From positions 289,971 to 353,970 of the forward strand of contig NZ_WWEM01000040.1 of the NCBI RefSeq assembly GCF_019308285.1: 64,000 bases of DNA. The letters run 5' to 3'. A model generated the notes under the pieces. It was given only the letters and a program-made list of their open reading frames with translations. It was not told where the DNA came from and searched no databases. This document shows, piece after piece, positions 15,171-24,571 of this stretch; the first letter of the stretch is position 1; each line of letters starts with the position of its first letter. The position numbers were made by a program, and so were the translations under genes. This stretch comes from Flavobacterium quisquiliarum. GTDB lineage: Bacteria; Bacteroidota; Bacteroidia; Flavobacteriales; Flavobacteriaceae.

Positions 15171-17129
15171 ATGAGCAAATTGTCTTTGAGAACCGGCAGA
15201 TACGCGCTGCTGGTTCACTTTATTGCGTGGTTTTTATTATTTTCACAGCTATTAAGAGTTATATTTCTAATCTGGCAGCACGATCAGGTTTCCCTAAATG
15301 TCCTGGATGCCGCCCGCACGCTGCTAACCGGATTTTTCTTTGATCTGGGCACCATTGTCCTGATTTCTTTTCCCGCCGTCCTATACTATACCGTATTTGC
15401 CGGCAGATGGACCGGCTCCATCGCCGATAGGGCCATCACCTGGTTCTTTATCTCGGTGAACGTATTTATTCTGGTCTTCACCTTTCTGGCTGAAATCACC
15501 TTCTGGGATGAGTTCAGGACACGCTTCAATTTTATTGCCGTGGACTACCTGATCTACACCTATGAGGTTATTGCCAATATACAGGAGTCCTATCCCCTGC
15601 CGCTTCTGATTGCATCAGTGCTGGCAGTGACGGCACTTGTCCTTTTTGCCTTCCACAGATCAAAAGCCTTTGCTGCCGCATTCGCCCATAATGCGGACAT
15701 AGTGAAGAGGGTTTCCATACTGCTTGTCTTTACGGCGGCAGCTTCTTTTTATATCACCTTTATCTCCAGCAGCCAGGCCGAATGGTCCCCAAACCGCTAT
15801 AATTCCGAAATCTCCAAATCAGGGATCTATTCCTTTTTTGCCGCCTTCCGCAACAATCAGATGAAATACGAGCGCTTCTACACCACCATCAGCAATGACA
15901 GGGCATTCGGCATCGTAAAATCAAAACTACGCGACAGCACCGTGTCCTATGCCTCAACAGGCTATTCGATCCACCGCAGCATAAAGGATGCCCAGACCCC
16001 TCTTGAGAGGAAAAACGTCGTATTTGTGCTCATGGAGTCCTTCAGCGCCGGTTTTATGAATGAATTCGGAAACAGGCAGAACCTGACCCCTTTCCTGGAC
16101 AGCCTTGCCCAGAAGAGCGTCTTTTTCAATAATATGTACGCCACCGGAACCCGGACCGTAAGGGGAATGGAGGCCGTTACGCTTTGCATCCCCCCGACCC
16201 CAGGGCAGTCCATCGTAAAAAGGCCCGATAACCAGAACCTTTTTACCATCAGCAACGTCTTTAGGTCCAAAAACTACCAGTGCAGCTTCTTTTACGGCGG
16301 GGACGGCTATTTCGACAACATGAACTCCTATTTCGGAGGCAACGGATTCACCATATACGACCGCGGACGCGGAAGCGTGCTCAGCGACCGGATCAAGACC
16401 GTGCGCCATAATATTGCAGACAGCGAAGTCACCTTTGAGAATGCCTGGGGTATCTGCGATGAGGATATCTTCAATAAAATGCTCAGCACCGCCGACCGGC
16501 AGTACAAGGAAGGAAAACCGTTCCTGAATTTTGTAATGACGACCTCCAACCACAGGCCGTACACCTATCCGTCAGGCAGAATTGACATCCCGTCGGGAAC
16601 AGGACGCGAGGGCGCTGTGAAATATGCGGACTATGCACTTAAAAGGCTCTTTGCCGAGGCATCCAAAAAGCCGTGGTACAAAAATACGGTCTTCATCATA
16701 ATAGCGGACCACTGCGCCAGCAGCGCCGGGAAGGATGAGATTGACATTGCCAACTACCATATACCCGCTTTCATAGCAAACCTGCCCGAAGCAGAAAATC
16801 GGAAGATAGGCGCGCAGTGCTCGCAGATCGATCTCTGGCCGACGGTCTTTTCGCTCTTCAGATGGCATTATGAATCGGATTTCTTCGGAAGGGATGTCCT
16901 TGCGCAGAATTTTGAGCAGCGCGCGTTTCTGGGAACCTACCGCAAGCTGGCACTGATGAAGGGCAGCAGGGTGATGATTCTCTCCGACCAGCAGAAGCAG
17001 GCCTTCTACAGCTGGAAAAAATCCGACAACAGCCTCACTCCCCTTGCGATGGACAGAAGCTTTCTGGAGGAGACCATAGCATGGTACCAGACGGCCGATT
17101 ACCTTTTTACAAACAAACTTCTAAAATAA
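15171..17129 (+). CDS. LTA synthase-like sulfatase-family membrane phosphotransferase
   Basis: 652 residues: five predicted transmembrane helices in the first ~210 residues, then an extracytoplasmic sulfatase/alkaline-phosphatase fold. Seen in order are VVFVLMESFS (metal-binding Glu), YATGTRTVRGMEA (probable Thr nucleophile), TSNHRPYTYP, and IIIADHCASS (Asp-His metal ligands). This is the LtaS/OpgB type of enzyme, which moves glycerol-phosphate or similar headgroups and releases diacylglycerol. Gram-negative Bacteroidota lack lipoteichoic acid, so the acceptor is unknown; lipid A, a capsule or a periplasmic glycan is possible. A diacylglycerol-kinase-like gene follows after 3 bp, matching the expected by-product. 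Confidence 0.85.
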   Translation: MSKLSLRTGRYALLVHFIAWFLLFSQLLRVIFLIWQHDQVSLNVLDAARTLLTGFFFDLGTIVLISFPAVLYYTVFAGRWTGSIADRAITWFFISVNVFILVFTFLAEITFWDEFRTRFNFIAVDYLIYTYEVIANIQESYPLPLLIASVLAVTALVLFAFHRSKAFAAAFAHNADIVKRVSILLVFTAAASFYITFISSSQAEWSPNRYNSEISKSGIYSFFAAFRNNQMKYERFYTTISNDRAFGIVKSKLRDSTVSYASTGYSIHRSIKDAQTPLERKNVVFVLMESFSAGFMNEFGNRQNLTPFLDSLAQKSVFFNNMYATGTRTVRGMEAVTLCIPPTPGQSIVKRPDNQNLFTISNVFRSKNYQCSFFYGGDGYFDNMNSYFGGNGFTIYDRGRGSVLSDRIKTVRHNIADSEVTFENAWGICDEDIFNKMLSTADRQYKEGKPFLNFVMTTSNHRPYTYPSGRIDIPSGTGREGAVKYADYALKRLFAEASKKPWYKNTVFIIIADHCASSAGKDEIDIANYHIPAFIANLPEAENRKIGAQCSQIDLWPTVFSLFRWHYESDFFGRDVLAQNFEQRAFLGTYRKLALMKGSRVMILSDQQKQAFYSWKKSDNSLTPLAMDRSFLEETIAWYQTADYLFTNKLLK

Positions 17130-17132
17130 GCG

Positions 17133-18011
17133 ATGACCTATATACATTTCATTATAAATCCCGTCTCCGGAGACGGACGCCACAGCCTGTCCGATCTTTA
17201 CATCAGGCAGTTCTTTCCCGCCGACCGCTTCAAGATCAGGGCCGATTACACCCTGCGAAAAAAGCACGCGCTTTCCCTTACCGCAAGCGCACTGGAGCAG
17301 AATCCCGATATCATAGTGGCCTGCGGCGGGGACGGCACCATCAATGAGGTCGCCTCATGCCTGATAGGCACGGGGGTCGAATTGGGCATCATCCCGCTGG
17401 GTTCGGGAAACGGCCTAGCCTCGCATCTGAACATTCCCCACGATATAGAAAAATCCCTTGAAGTGATCAGGGATAGGAGAAAAATACGCATTGATGCGGG
17501 AAGGATAAACCAGCATTATTTTTTCAGCAATGCGGGTGTGGGCATTGACGCCATGGTCATCAAAAAATACGAGCATTCCGCAGGAAGGATGCTCTTTTCC
17601 TATATCAGGGCCGCTGTCGCCTCCAGCTTCGAATATAAGGCGCAGCCCACCGTTGTCTATTTTGACGACAGGGTGATCCCCATCAGGCCATTTATGGTTT
17701 TTGTCTCCAATTCAAATGAAATGGGATACAGCATGAGCCTTACCCCGGATGCCATGCTCACAGACGGAAGGCTGAATCTGGTGCTGATACCTGAGCTTTC
17801 CTTCATCGAAAAGATAGCCTTGGGCTACCATATACTGAACCGCTCGGTCTCCAGATTCAAAAAGGCCCAGCACCATCTGGTGCAGAACCTGTGCGTGGAA
17901 ATGCCCAACAGGATTTTTACCGACGCCCAGATCGACGGCGAACACTACAAGCTCAGAACCAACAGCTGCAGGATCTCGGTAGCTCCCGCAGTACTGACCG
18001 TGCTGGTCTAG
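17133..18011 (+). CDS. Diacylglycerol/lipid kinase family protein (YegS/DagK-like)
   Basis: 292 residues of the DAGK catalytic family. The nucleotide-binding motif ACGGDGTINEVAS (near residue 65) and PLGSGNGLASHL (near residue 90) are intact. The C-terminal beta-sandwich domain ends with the usual DGE-type element (AQIDGEHY). It phosphorylates diacylglycerol or related lipids to phosphatidate at the inner leaflet. Only 3 bp separate it from the LtaS-like gene. Both that enzyme and EptA would release diacylglycerol, so this kinase is a natural recycling partner. The substrate is inferred from context. Confidence 0.9.
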   Translation: MTYIHFIINPVSGDGRHSLSDLYIRQFFPADRFKIRADYTLRKKHALSLTASALEQNPDIIVACGGDGTINEVASCLIGTGVELGIIPLGSGNGLASHLNIPHDIEKSLEVIRDRRKIRIDAGRINQHYFFSNAGVGIDAMVIKKYEHSAGRMLFSYIRAAVASSFEYKAQPTVVYFDDRVIPIRPFMVFVSNSNEMGYSMSLTPDAMLTDGRLNLVLIPELSFIEKIALGYHILNRSVSRFKKAQHHLVQNLCVEMPNRIFTDAQIDGEHYKLRTNSCRISVAPAVLTVLV

Positions 18012-18064
18012 AATGGGCATCGCCTTTTTGGGTTTTCCGTCCTGCAGAGCTGTTCTGCAGGCAC

Positions 18065-18084
18065 AGCGGCATAGCCGCTATTTT
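18065..18084 (+). terminator. Terminator after the lipid kinase gene
   Basis: A short stem AGCGGC-ATA-GCCGCT (18065-18079) is followed by ATTTTG. A second hairpin, CCTGCAGA/TCTGCAGG, lies just before it (18041-18061). Together they probably end the rightward lipid operon. Confidence 0.5.
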
Positions 18085-18302
18085 GCTATCGAACTGCGGT
18101 CAGTGTCAAAATCGAGAAGCACCAGCTTCTGGTCATCCAGAAATATCAGCATATCGAGAACCTCGGACTGGTTCCGCTTTTCATCCTGGGGAGGACTATC
18201 GGGAAAAATCAGCGCCGTAAGCTCATCCAGGGCGAAATCCCTCTCCGGGTTATCCCTGAGGATGGTAAGGATTACAGCGGAAATATTCAAATGCTTTCTC
18301 AT
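18078..18302 (-). CDS. Small hypothetical protein
   Basis: A 74-residue soluble protein starting at an ATG. It has a predicted helix (ISAVILTILRDN), a DELTALIFPD segment and a second helix (SEVLDMLIFLDDQKLVLLDFD), reminiscent of a small winged-helix fold. I do not recognise the family. Overlapping rightward frames look like shadows because they are rich in Ser/Arg and have no motif structure. It precedes no obvious operon partner. Confidence 0.5.
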   Translation of the reverse strand: MRKHLNISAVILTILRDNPERDFALDELTALIFPDSPPQDEKRNQSEVLDMLIFLDDQKLVLLDFDTDRSSIAK

Positions 18303-18355
18303 AGTTTATATCTTTTGGGGTTGCTCTCCGGCATTAGGGCCGGAAATATGGAATA

Positions 18356-18384
18356 AACCGCAGGCTTTTGGAAGGCCTGCGGTT
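18356..18384 (-). terminator. Intrinsic terminator after the small membrane protein gene
   Basis: Stem AACCGCAGGC / GCCTGCGGTT with a 9-nt loop. Read leftwards it is followed by TTTATT. It lies 29 bp beyond the stop of the leftward gene ending at 18413. Confidence 0.65.
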
Positions 18385-18412
18385 CTGAATTAACAATTTT
18401 CCTCCGCCTTTT

Positions 18413-18691
18413 TCAGGATTCTCCGTTTGGAGTGAGGCTATTGCGGCCAATGCCCTTATCCAAAGCTTTTTCAGTTGCCTTTTCATGGGGCTTGTCCAGT
18501 ATGTGGTACAGGACGAAATGCCTGACCCGAACAATGATTCCCAGCACTATCACAAGGCCGAGAATCGTAAGTATGATCGTCTTTCCTATATTTACCGCCG
18601 AATATTTGTTTTTCCTTCTGACAGGCCTTCCCTTCTGGCCCCTCGGGGTTTTATGGATATTGGGATAGTATTTTTTATGTCGTTTTTTCAT
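18413..18691 (-). CDS. Small single-pass membrane protein, hypothetical
   Basis: 92 residues. A strongly basic N-terminal segment (~28 residues, RGQKGRPVRRKNK) precedes one hydrophobic helix (TIILTILGLVIVLGIIV) and a charged C-terminal tail. The topology would keep the basic end in the cytoplasm. It is followed by its own terminator. No family recognised. Confidence 0.5.
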   Translation of the reverse strand: MKKRHKKYYPNIHKTPRGQKGRPVRRKNKYSAVNIGKTIILTILGLVIVLGIIVRVRHFVLYHILDKPHEKATEKALDKGIGRNSLTPNGES

Positions 18692-18953
18692 TTCGGGTAG
18701 AATTCGAACGGAAGCCCGACCCGCAGATACAGCTCAATTTGCCATAAGCTGCCGGCAGAACTGCCTGTTCAGTTATAGGCATGCACGGTCCAGCCCGGTT
18801 CTCCAGGGCTTCAGTGCAGCTGAATTCAGGCAAAAGGGAGCCTTGCCGCTATGGCCTGACGGTTCTCCATGCAATGGATCCCATCTGCGGCCTGCGGCAA
18901 AAAATAAGCGCCAAATATGTAGATTTAAGTGCGGGTGCTCCCTTTTCCCTGCT

Positions 18954-21017
18954 TTAGAATTTCATTTTCTGAATGCGCACGGCATTAAGGATCGCAATCA
19001 GAGACACCCCGACATCAGCAAACACCGCTTCCCACATAGTGGCAAGCCCGCCCGCTCCGAGGATGAGCACTATCCCTTTCACTACAAATGCAAGGGTGAT
19101 ATTCTGCCAGACGATCTTCTTGGTCTGCCTGCCGATATTGATGGCCATCGGTATCTTTGAAGGCTTGTCGTCCTGTATGACAACGTCCGCCGTCTCAATG
19201 GTGGCGTCGCTTCCCAGTCCTCCCATCGCAATCCCCGCATCGCTTAAGGCTACAACAGGTGCGTCATTCACGCCGTCTCCCACAAAAGCAACCGTCCCAA
19301 ACTGCGACTTGATCTCCTTAACCTTGTTTACCTTGTCCTCAGGAAGGAGGTCGCCGTACGCATTGTCTATGCCAAGCTTGTCGGCCACATATTTCACAAC
19401 GCTCCCCTTGTCCCCGCTTAGCATCGTTGCCTTGATATTAAGCTTATGCAGCAGCTCTATGGTCAGCTGGGAGTCTTCCTTGATGCTGTCGGCAATTGTG
19501 ATGTAGCCCGCATATTTCCTGTCGTAGCTTACCGCAATGGTGGTGTACACTATCGAAGTCGGATCGACGTCATAGGCAATGCCGAACTTGTCAAGAAGCT
19601 TGAAGTTGCCCGCAAGCAGCTCTTTTCCGTTGATGGCCGCCTTGAGTCCATGCCCTGCAATTTCTTCAGTGCTTTCCAGTTTTATCGAACTGTCGACCTC
19701 CCCGACATATTCATGGATCGCCGTGGCAACGGGATGCGAGCTCATGCTCTCAATCGCATTGACCATTTTTAGGATCTCGTCCTTGTCAAATTCTGGCTTG
19801 AAGACCGTTTCCTGCACCTTGAACACCCCTTCTGTCATCGTCCCGGTCTTATCCATAACCACGTTCTGTATCGAGGCCATTACGTCAAGGAAATTGCTTC
19901 CCTTGAAAAGTATACCGTTTCGGCTCGCTGCACCGATTCCGCCAAAATAGCCAAGGGGAATCGAAATCACTAGCGCGCACGGGCAGGAGATCACAAGAAA
20001 GACAAGGGCTCTGTAAAGCCAGCTGCTGAAATCATAATTGTCCACAAAGAAATAAGGCAGCAGGCAGATTCCGATAGCCAGGAAAACCACGATTGGCGTG
20101 TAGATTTTGGCAAACCTGCGTATGAAAAGCTCCGTAGGGGCCTTCTGCGAGGTGGCATTCTGCACAAGCTCCAGTATCCTGCTGAGCTTGCTGTCGGTAA
20201 ATGCCGCGGTGACCTTCACTTGGGCAGCCACATTCAGATTGATCATTCCCGCAAGAACAGCCTCTCCTTTAGACTTGGTGTCCGGTTTGCTTTCCCCGGT
20301 AAGGGCTGCCGTATTGAAAGATGCGCTTTCGGTCAGCAGCTCTCCGTCAAGGCCCAGCTTTTCCCCAGGCTTCAGCTGGATGATGTCGCCGATCTGCGCC
20401 TCTTCAGCCTTAATGTTTTTGGTTTTGCCATCAGCAACGATGGTCACTTCATCAGGCCTCTGGTCCAGAAGGCTTTTGATGTTGCGCTGCGCTCTTGACA
20501 CCGCCAGGGTCTGGAATACCTCCCCCACAGCGTAAAAAAGCATCACGGCAACTCCTTCAGGGTATTCCTTGATAATGAACGCCCCGATCGTGGCAATGCT
20601 CATAAGAAGGAATTCGGAGAAAATCTCACCCTTGCCCATGCTTTTGAAGGCATCCCTGATAACCGGAAAGCCGACAATGAGATAGGCTGCGAGATACCAT
20701 GCGAAACGCAGGGCGCCTAAAAACCAATCCGGCTTTATCCAGTTGTCAAACGAGATGGCCGCAAGAAGCAGAACCAGCGATATTATCGAAGGGAGGAACA
20801 TCTTTAAAGGCCCTCCTTCCGCACCGCTGTGGTCATGTCCGTCGTCATCGCTGTGGCTGTGGTTATGCCCGTCGCCCTTACTGTGCGCATGCTTGTGCCC
20901 ATCATCGGCGCTGTGCCCTTTCAGAAGCTTCTCAGCTCCTGCCTGGGTGTAAACCTTCTCGGTCTGGGTGCAGCAGATCTGTTTTCCGTCTTTATCGTAT
21001 TTATGCTTGTGTTCCAT
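18954..21017 (-). CDS. P1B-type heavy-metal ATPase (Zn/Cd/Co/Pb exporter class)
   Basis: 687 residues. In place of a classic N-terminal HMA domain there is a ~65-residue His/Asp-rich region with repeated GHxH clusters and a CC pair (QICCTQTE), suited to binding divalent metal. The membrane domain contains the CPC motif (Cys345-Pro-Cys347, in SCPCALVIS), the phosphorylated Asp389 in DKTGTMTEG, the HP locus SMSSHPVATAI, and GDGVNDAPV. These features place it with ZntA/CadA pumps that export Zn(II), Cd(II), Pb(II) or Co(II). It is the last gene of the leftward metal cluster that includes CzcA/CzcB and a Fur-family regulator. Confidence 0.9.
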   Translation of the reverse strand: MEHKHKYDKDGKQICCTQTEKVYTQAGAEKLLKGHSADDGHKHAHSKGDGHNHSHSDDDGHDHSGAEGGPLKMFLPSIISLVLLLAAISFDNWIKPDWFLGALRFAWYLAAYLIVGFPVIRDAFKSMGKGEIFSEFLLMSIATIGAFIIKEYPEGVAVMLFYAVGEVFQTLAVSRAQRNIKSLLDQRPDEVTIVADGKTKNIKAEEAQIGDIIQLKPGEKLGLDGELLTESASFNTAALTGESKPDTKSKGEAVLAGMINLNVAAQVKVTAAFTDSKLSRILELVQNATSQKAPTELFIRRFAKIYTPIVVFLAIGICLLPYFFVDNYDFSSWLYRALVFLVISCPCALVISIPLGYFGGIGAASRNGILFKGSNFLDVMASIQNVVMDKTGTMTEGVFKVQETVFKPEFDKDEILKMVNAIESMSSHPVATAIHEYVGEVDSSIKLESTEEIAGHGLKAAINGKELLAGNFKLLDKFGIAYDVDPTSIVYTTIAVSYDRKYAGYITIADSIKEDSQLTIELLHKLNIKATMLSGDKGSVVKYVADKLGIDNAYGDLLPEDKVNKVKEIKSQFGTVAFVGDGVNDAPVVALSDAGIAMGGLGSDATIETADVVIQDDKPSKIPMAINIGRQTKKIVWQNITLAFVVKGIVLILGAGGLATMWEAVFADVGVSLIAILNAVRIQKMKF

Positions 21018-21098
21018 AATCTTTTAATGTTATAAGGTTAAAAAATACGGCGCCGATCCCCTTGAAGAAAAGGCTCCGATAAAAGGGCCGGCAATTTT

Positions 21099-21554
21099 TC
21101 AGCCGTTCCTTTTTTTACTCTTAATCAATCTGTCCACAAATCTTCTGTACCAGCCAAACTGGTTTATGGTGAAAATAAGCAGTATTATAAGTGTCGCCGC
21201 CACTGCCAGGACAAACATATTGAGGGCTATGGCCATGCCGACTGCCGAAGTCGTCCACAGTCCTGAAGCAGTGGTCAGTCCCTTGGGGAGATTTTTCTCG
21301 TCTCTGAAAATCAGTCCTGCGCCTATGAATCCGAGTCCTGTCGCAATGGCCGCCAGCATTCTGGCTATGGCGGATTTGTCGGCGGTCAGATGGGCCGAAA
21401 TCGAAACAAACAGGCACGAGGCCACACAGATGCAGGCAAAGGTCCTCACACCGGAATTCTGCTGTTCGCGTTCCCTTTCCAGGCCTAATAGCCCTCCAAG
21501 AAAAACGGCAAGAAGCAGTTTAGCGGAAAGCAGCAGCTCAAATTCGATATCCAT
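21099..21554 (-). CDS. MgtC/SapB family membrane protein
   Basis: 151 residues with four predicted transmembrane helices and the family motifs GLLGLEREREQQNSGVRTF and ATGLGFIGAGLI. MgtC-type proteins are linked to magnesium homeostasis and, in pathogens, to ATP-synthase control; the short form here lacks the C-terminal soluble domain. It sits 81 bp upstream of the P1B ATPase gene and 29 bp after bestrophin on the same strand, so it probably belongs to a leftward metal-stress operon. Confidence 0.88.
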   Translation of the reverse strand: MDIEFELLLSAKLLLAVFLGGLLGLEREREQQNSGVRTFACICVASCLFVSISAHLTADKSAIARMLAAIATGLGFIGAGLIFRDEKNLPKGLTTASGLWTTSAVGMAIALNMFVLAVAATLIILLIFTINQFGWYRRFVDRLIKSKKRNG

Positions 21555-21583
21555 AGCAGGCTGATTTTTAGATTGGCACTATC

Positions 21584-22465
21584 TTACATTTCGAAATATT
21601 CGTTATTCTTGGGCTTGACCGGAATATCCGCCGCGCCGGTCATTTCAAGAAGATTGATCTCAATGGTCTGCGCCAGGGAGGTCATCGGAGTATCCACGGG
21701 CGTGTTCTCAAAAGGATCCTGCATGATGATGGCAGTGGTTTCTATCGCAATGAAAAGCAGCGGAATCAGGATGGTCATCAGCACTTCCACAATCAGCTGC
21801 GAATCCTCCAGCCCGAAAGGCAGTATGGCCGCAAAAACATAGATCAGAGTGTGCACCAGCAGGCTGTAGGACTTGGGGAAGACCGTATTTTTAATGCGCT
21901 CGCATTTCCCCATATGGTCGCACAGGCGCGAAATGGTCTCATTGAGCTGCACCGTCTTGAAATCCGATATAATCCCTCTGCTCTCCATCTCGGCAATATT
22001 CTGCGAATGCAGGTCAAGCAGCGCATTTGGTATATTGGCCGCAGTAATATTATGGAATTTCAGGTAGGCCTGCACTTTCGGGCTGAACGGCTGGCGGCGC
22101 AGCGATTCGCCAAGGGCATAAACCCAAATGATCTGCCTTTCTGCGAACTGCGACGATATGTCGCTGTTTTCCTTGGACGCGAACTGCATTACCTGCCTGA
22201 TAAGGGTGCGCGAATCATTGACAATCGCACCCCATACGGTTCTGGCTTCCCACCATCTCTCATAGGACTGTGCCGTCCTGAATGCGAGAAGCAGTGAAAC
22301 CGCGGTCCCCACAAGGGCTGGAATGCTTAGCGGAAGCGCCACTTTTTTAAATATGGGAAGCATATCCAGCAGCCCGATTGCAGCCGCGAATAGGACAATC
22401 AGAATAATCTGAGCCCTGATTTCACGCACAAAGTAAAGCACTGATATTTTACGGTTTAGAAGCAT
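21584..22465 (-). CDS. Bestrophin family ion channel (UPF0187/YneE-like)
   Basis: 293 residues. The N-terminal motif SLLLAFRTAQSYERWWEAR is the hallmark of bacterial bestrophins, and LPFGLEDSQL with a nearby membrane helix is typical of the C-terminal half. Bacterial relatives form pentameric cation channels. The ATG at 22465 is the only good start. It is co-directional with the Fur-family regulator 54 bp upstream and MgtC 29 bp downstream, which suggests a role in ion balance during metal stress (inference). Confidence 0.9.
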   Translation of the reverse strand: MLLNRKISVLYFVREIRAQIILIVLFAAAIGLLDMLPIFKKVALPLSIPALVGTAVSLLLAFRTAQSYERWWEARTVWGAIVNDSRTLIRQVMQFASKENSDISSQFAERQIIWVYALGESLRRQPFSPKVQAYLKFHNITAANIPNALLDLHSQNIAEMESRGIISDFKTVQLNETISRLCDHMGKCERIKNTVFPKSYSLLVHTLIYVFAAILPFGLEDSQLIVEVLMTILIPLLFIAIETTAIIMQDPFENTPVDTPMTSLAQTIEINLLEMTGAADIPVKPKNNEYFEM

Positions 22466-22519
22466 ATTTAAACTTTAAAATTTTACAATATTCTTTGGTT
22501 CTCCATTATATTTCTGCAG

Positions 22520-22936
22520 TTATTGGCTCTTTAGGCATTTTTCGCAGATTCCCTTAGCTAAAATCTGGATCTCATCAATCTGCAGGCTCTCGGTAAGGCT
22601 TTTGGGAAGCGCGATCTCCTCACGGCAGGTGGTCTGCCTGCACTTTTTGCAGTAAAAATGAAGGTGGGTGTCATTATGGTCCTCCTCAGCGCAGGATTCG
22701 GCGCTCAGCCTGTATTTGGCCTCATTCTCGTCGGGAATCTTATGCGCAAGCCCCTTTTCCAGAAAGGTCTGCAGAGTGCGGTAGATCGTCACCTTATCCG
22801 CCTTATGGAAATGCTTTTCGATTTCAGCAAGCGATAATGCCGCTGTGAGCGTCTCCATATATTCGTAAATCAGGATACGCATCGTGGTCAGGCGTATATT
22901 CTTGCTGTTAAAGGCTTCTTCAGTCGTTTTCTTCAT
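22520..22936 (-). CDS. Fur-family metal-dependent transcriptional regulator
   Basis: 138 residues. An N-terminal winged helix (TIYRTLQTFLEKGLAHKI) is followed by a His-rich dimerisation part (DHNDTHLHFYCKKC) and a second CxxC (ICEKCLKSQ), giving the structural zinc Cys4 site. Subtype (Fur, Zur, PerR or a nickel/zinc variant) cannot be settled from the sequence. Position between the CzcBA pump genes and the bestrophin-MgtC-P1B ATPase genes makes zinc or a related divalent metal the most likely signal. Confidence 0.88.
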   Translation of the reverse strand: MKKTTEEAFNSKNIRLTTMRILIYEYMETLTAALSLAEIEKHFHKADKVTIYRTLQTFLEKGLAHKIPDENEAKYRLSAESCAEEDHNDTHLHFYCKKCRQTTCREEIALPKSLTESLQIDEIQILAKGICEKCLKSQ

Positions 22937-23216
22937 ATGACTTTTCCATTAAAAATAAAACCGGCAATAAGGCCTATCCGTTAGGCAGTTATAGTAAATT
23001 TACGAAGCTTATTTTAAATTTCAGCATTCGGAAACTACTTTTTAGCAGGCAGATACTTCATAATCAGCCTTAATTGCCGGCAGTCTTTTAAATTAATGCA
23101 GGTTTACCGATTCGAGACCATCGATTAGAGACCCAGGGGGCGGATCTAAATTCTCCGGGGTATCACAGGCAAACACACACTGTCGAACAGTCACCTGCAT
23201 TAAATCCTTCAAAATA

Positions 23217-24506
23217 TTAATGTTCGTGGCCTCCCGAATTGCTCAGTTTGGCATTTACGAAAAAGGTTCCTTTCGTGACAATCTGCGCTCCGGCAGGCAC
23301 ATCCTTAACGGGTGTAACCGCTGTATAGCCCACTTCTGAAACTCCTTTGGTCACCTCCACTTTTTCAAAATTCATGCTTGTCGCTGCAATCCTCTTTTCC
23401 TCCTCAGGGCTGTGCTTTTCACCGGCTTCAGCGCCTTCCTCGCCTTCCGCCTCTTCATGCTCCTCAGGCTTCTTATCGGTTTTTACAAAAATGTAGAATT
23501 TTCCGTCCGCTTCAGCAATCGCATCATTAGGCACCGCAGCCGTAAGGGCCGTTCCCACGCCTACCATCGCCGTGATGTTCATTCCGTCGATTAGTCCGGT
23601 TTTATTGCCCGTTACTGTACAGTGGACCGCAACGCTCTTGCTCTGGTTCTCAAATGAGGAGCCTATATTGAACACCTTTGCTGTATAAGTCGCCGCAGGA
23701 TTGTTGGTAAGGGTGAAAGTGACGCTCTGCCCCACTTTTATGCTGGGAAGATCTTTTTCAAAAACCTGAAGGTCCAAATGGATCAGCTGATTGTCCACTA
23801 TCTCCACCACAGGCGAGGATACGTCAACATAGCTTCCGATCTTGGCAAACTCGGCGCTCACCGTTCCGGTTACAGGGCTTGTAACCGTTAGCGCAGCTCG
23901 CAGATTTGAGGCAGTAATTCCTGCCGGATTAATCCCCATTAGCTGTATCTGTTTGGCAAGCGATGCCTTGCGGGCGCGAAGCGCATTCACTTCCGCTGTG
24001 GCACTCTGAAGGTTCTTCAATGCTCCGGCATTTCCGGCCTGAAGATCTTTCTGGCGCTGCAGCTCCTGCTCGGCATTGGTGATGCGGCTGTTGATGGTGA
24101 TGTACTCCTCCTGCTGCTGCACAAACTGCGGATTCTCGATCGTCGCAATCACCTGTCCCTTGCGGACCTGGTCGCCAAGCTGCACTTTAAGGGTTTTGAT
24201 AACCCCTCCATAAAGGGATGTGGCATTGGCTTTATTGTTGTTGGGAACCCTTAAGGCGCCGTTGACTTTTATCGCTGCAGTCAGGTTCTTGTTCTCGATA
24301 GTGCCCAGCTGGACCCCTACCGATTTCATCTGGTCCTGGGTCAGCACTGCAATTGTAGCAGCTTCCTCCTCGCCATGCGCCTCTTCTTTCGCTCCCGCAG
24401 CATTTTCAGTTTTGGCAGCGTTTTCGCTTTCATTGCTTTTTTGTCCGCAGCTTACAAATGAGAAGATTGCAGCCGACGCGATTAATAATTGAATTTTGAG
24501 TTTCAT
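23217..24506 (-). CDS. czcB: CzcB-type RND periplasmic adaptor (lipoprotein)
   Basis: 429 residues with a lipoprotein signal (ASAAIFSFVSCGQ; lipid-anchored Cys near residue 20). An acidic/His linker (AHGEEEAA) precedes the barrel-lipoyl-hairpin architecture: LKVQLGDQVRKGQVIATI for the lipoyl half, a ~70-residue alpha-hairpin rich in Gln/Leu, and a beta-barrel with VTSPVTGTVSAE. Near the C-terminus a Glu-rich insert (EEHEEAEGEEGAEAGEKHS) and a terminal GGHEH are probable metal-binding additions. It bridges the CzcA pump and its channel for efflux of Zn/Cd/Co. It follows czcA by 65 bp. Confidence 0.92.
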   Translation of the reverse strand: MKLKIQLLIASAAIFSFVSCGQKSNESENAAKTENAAGAKEEAHGEEEAATIAVLTQDQMKSVGVQLGTIENKNLTAAIKVNGALRVPNNNKANATSLYGGVIKTLKVQLGDQVRKGQVIATIENPQFVQQQEEYITINSRITNAEQELQRQKDLQAGNAGALKNLQSATAEVNALRARKASLAKQIQLMGINPAGITASNLRAALTVTSPVTGTVSAEFAKIGSYVDVSSPVVEIVDNQLIHLDLQVFEKDLPSIKVGQSVTFTLTNNPAATYTAKVFNIGSSFENQSKSVAVHCTVTGNKTGLIDGMNITAMVGVGTALTAAVPNDAIAEADGKFYIFVKTDKKPEEHEEAEGEEGAEAGEKHSPEEEKRIAATSMNFEKVEVTKGVSEVGYTAVTPVKDVPAGAQIVTKGTFFVNAKLSNSGGHEH

Positions 24507-24571
24507 CTATGCTCTATATTTAAAATTATCCTGTGGGAAGGCTCTGCCTGTCCCACAGGCTGTTATATTAT

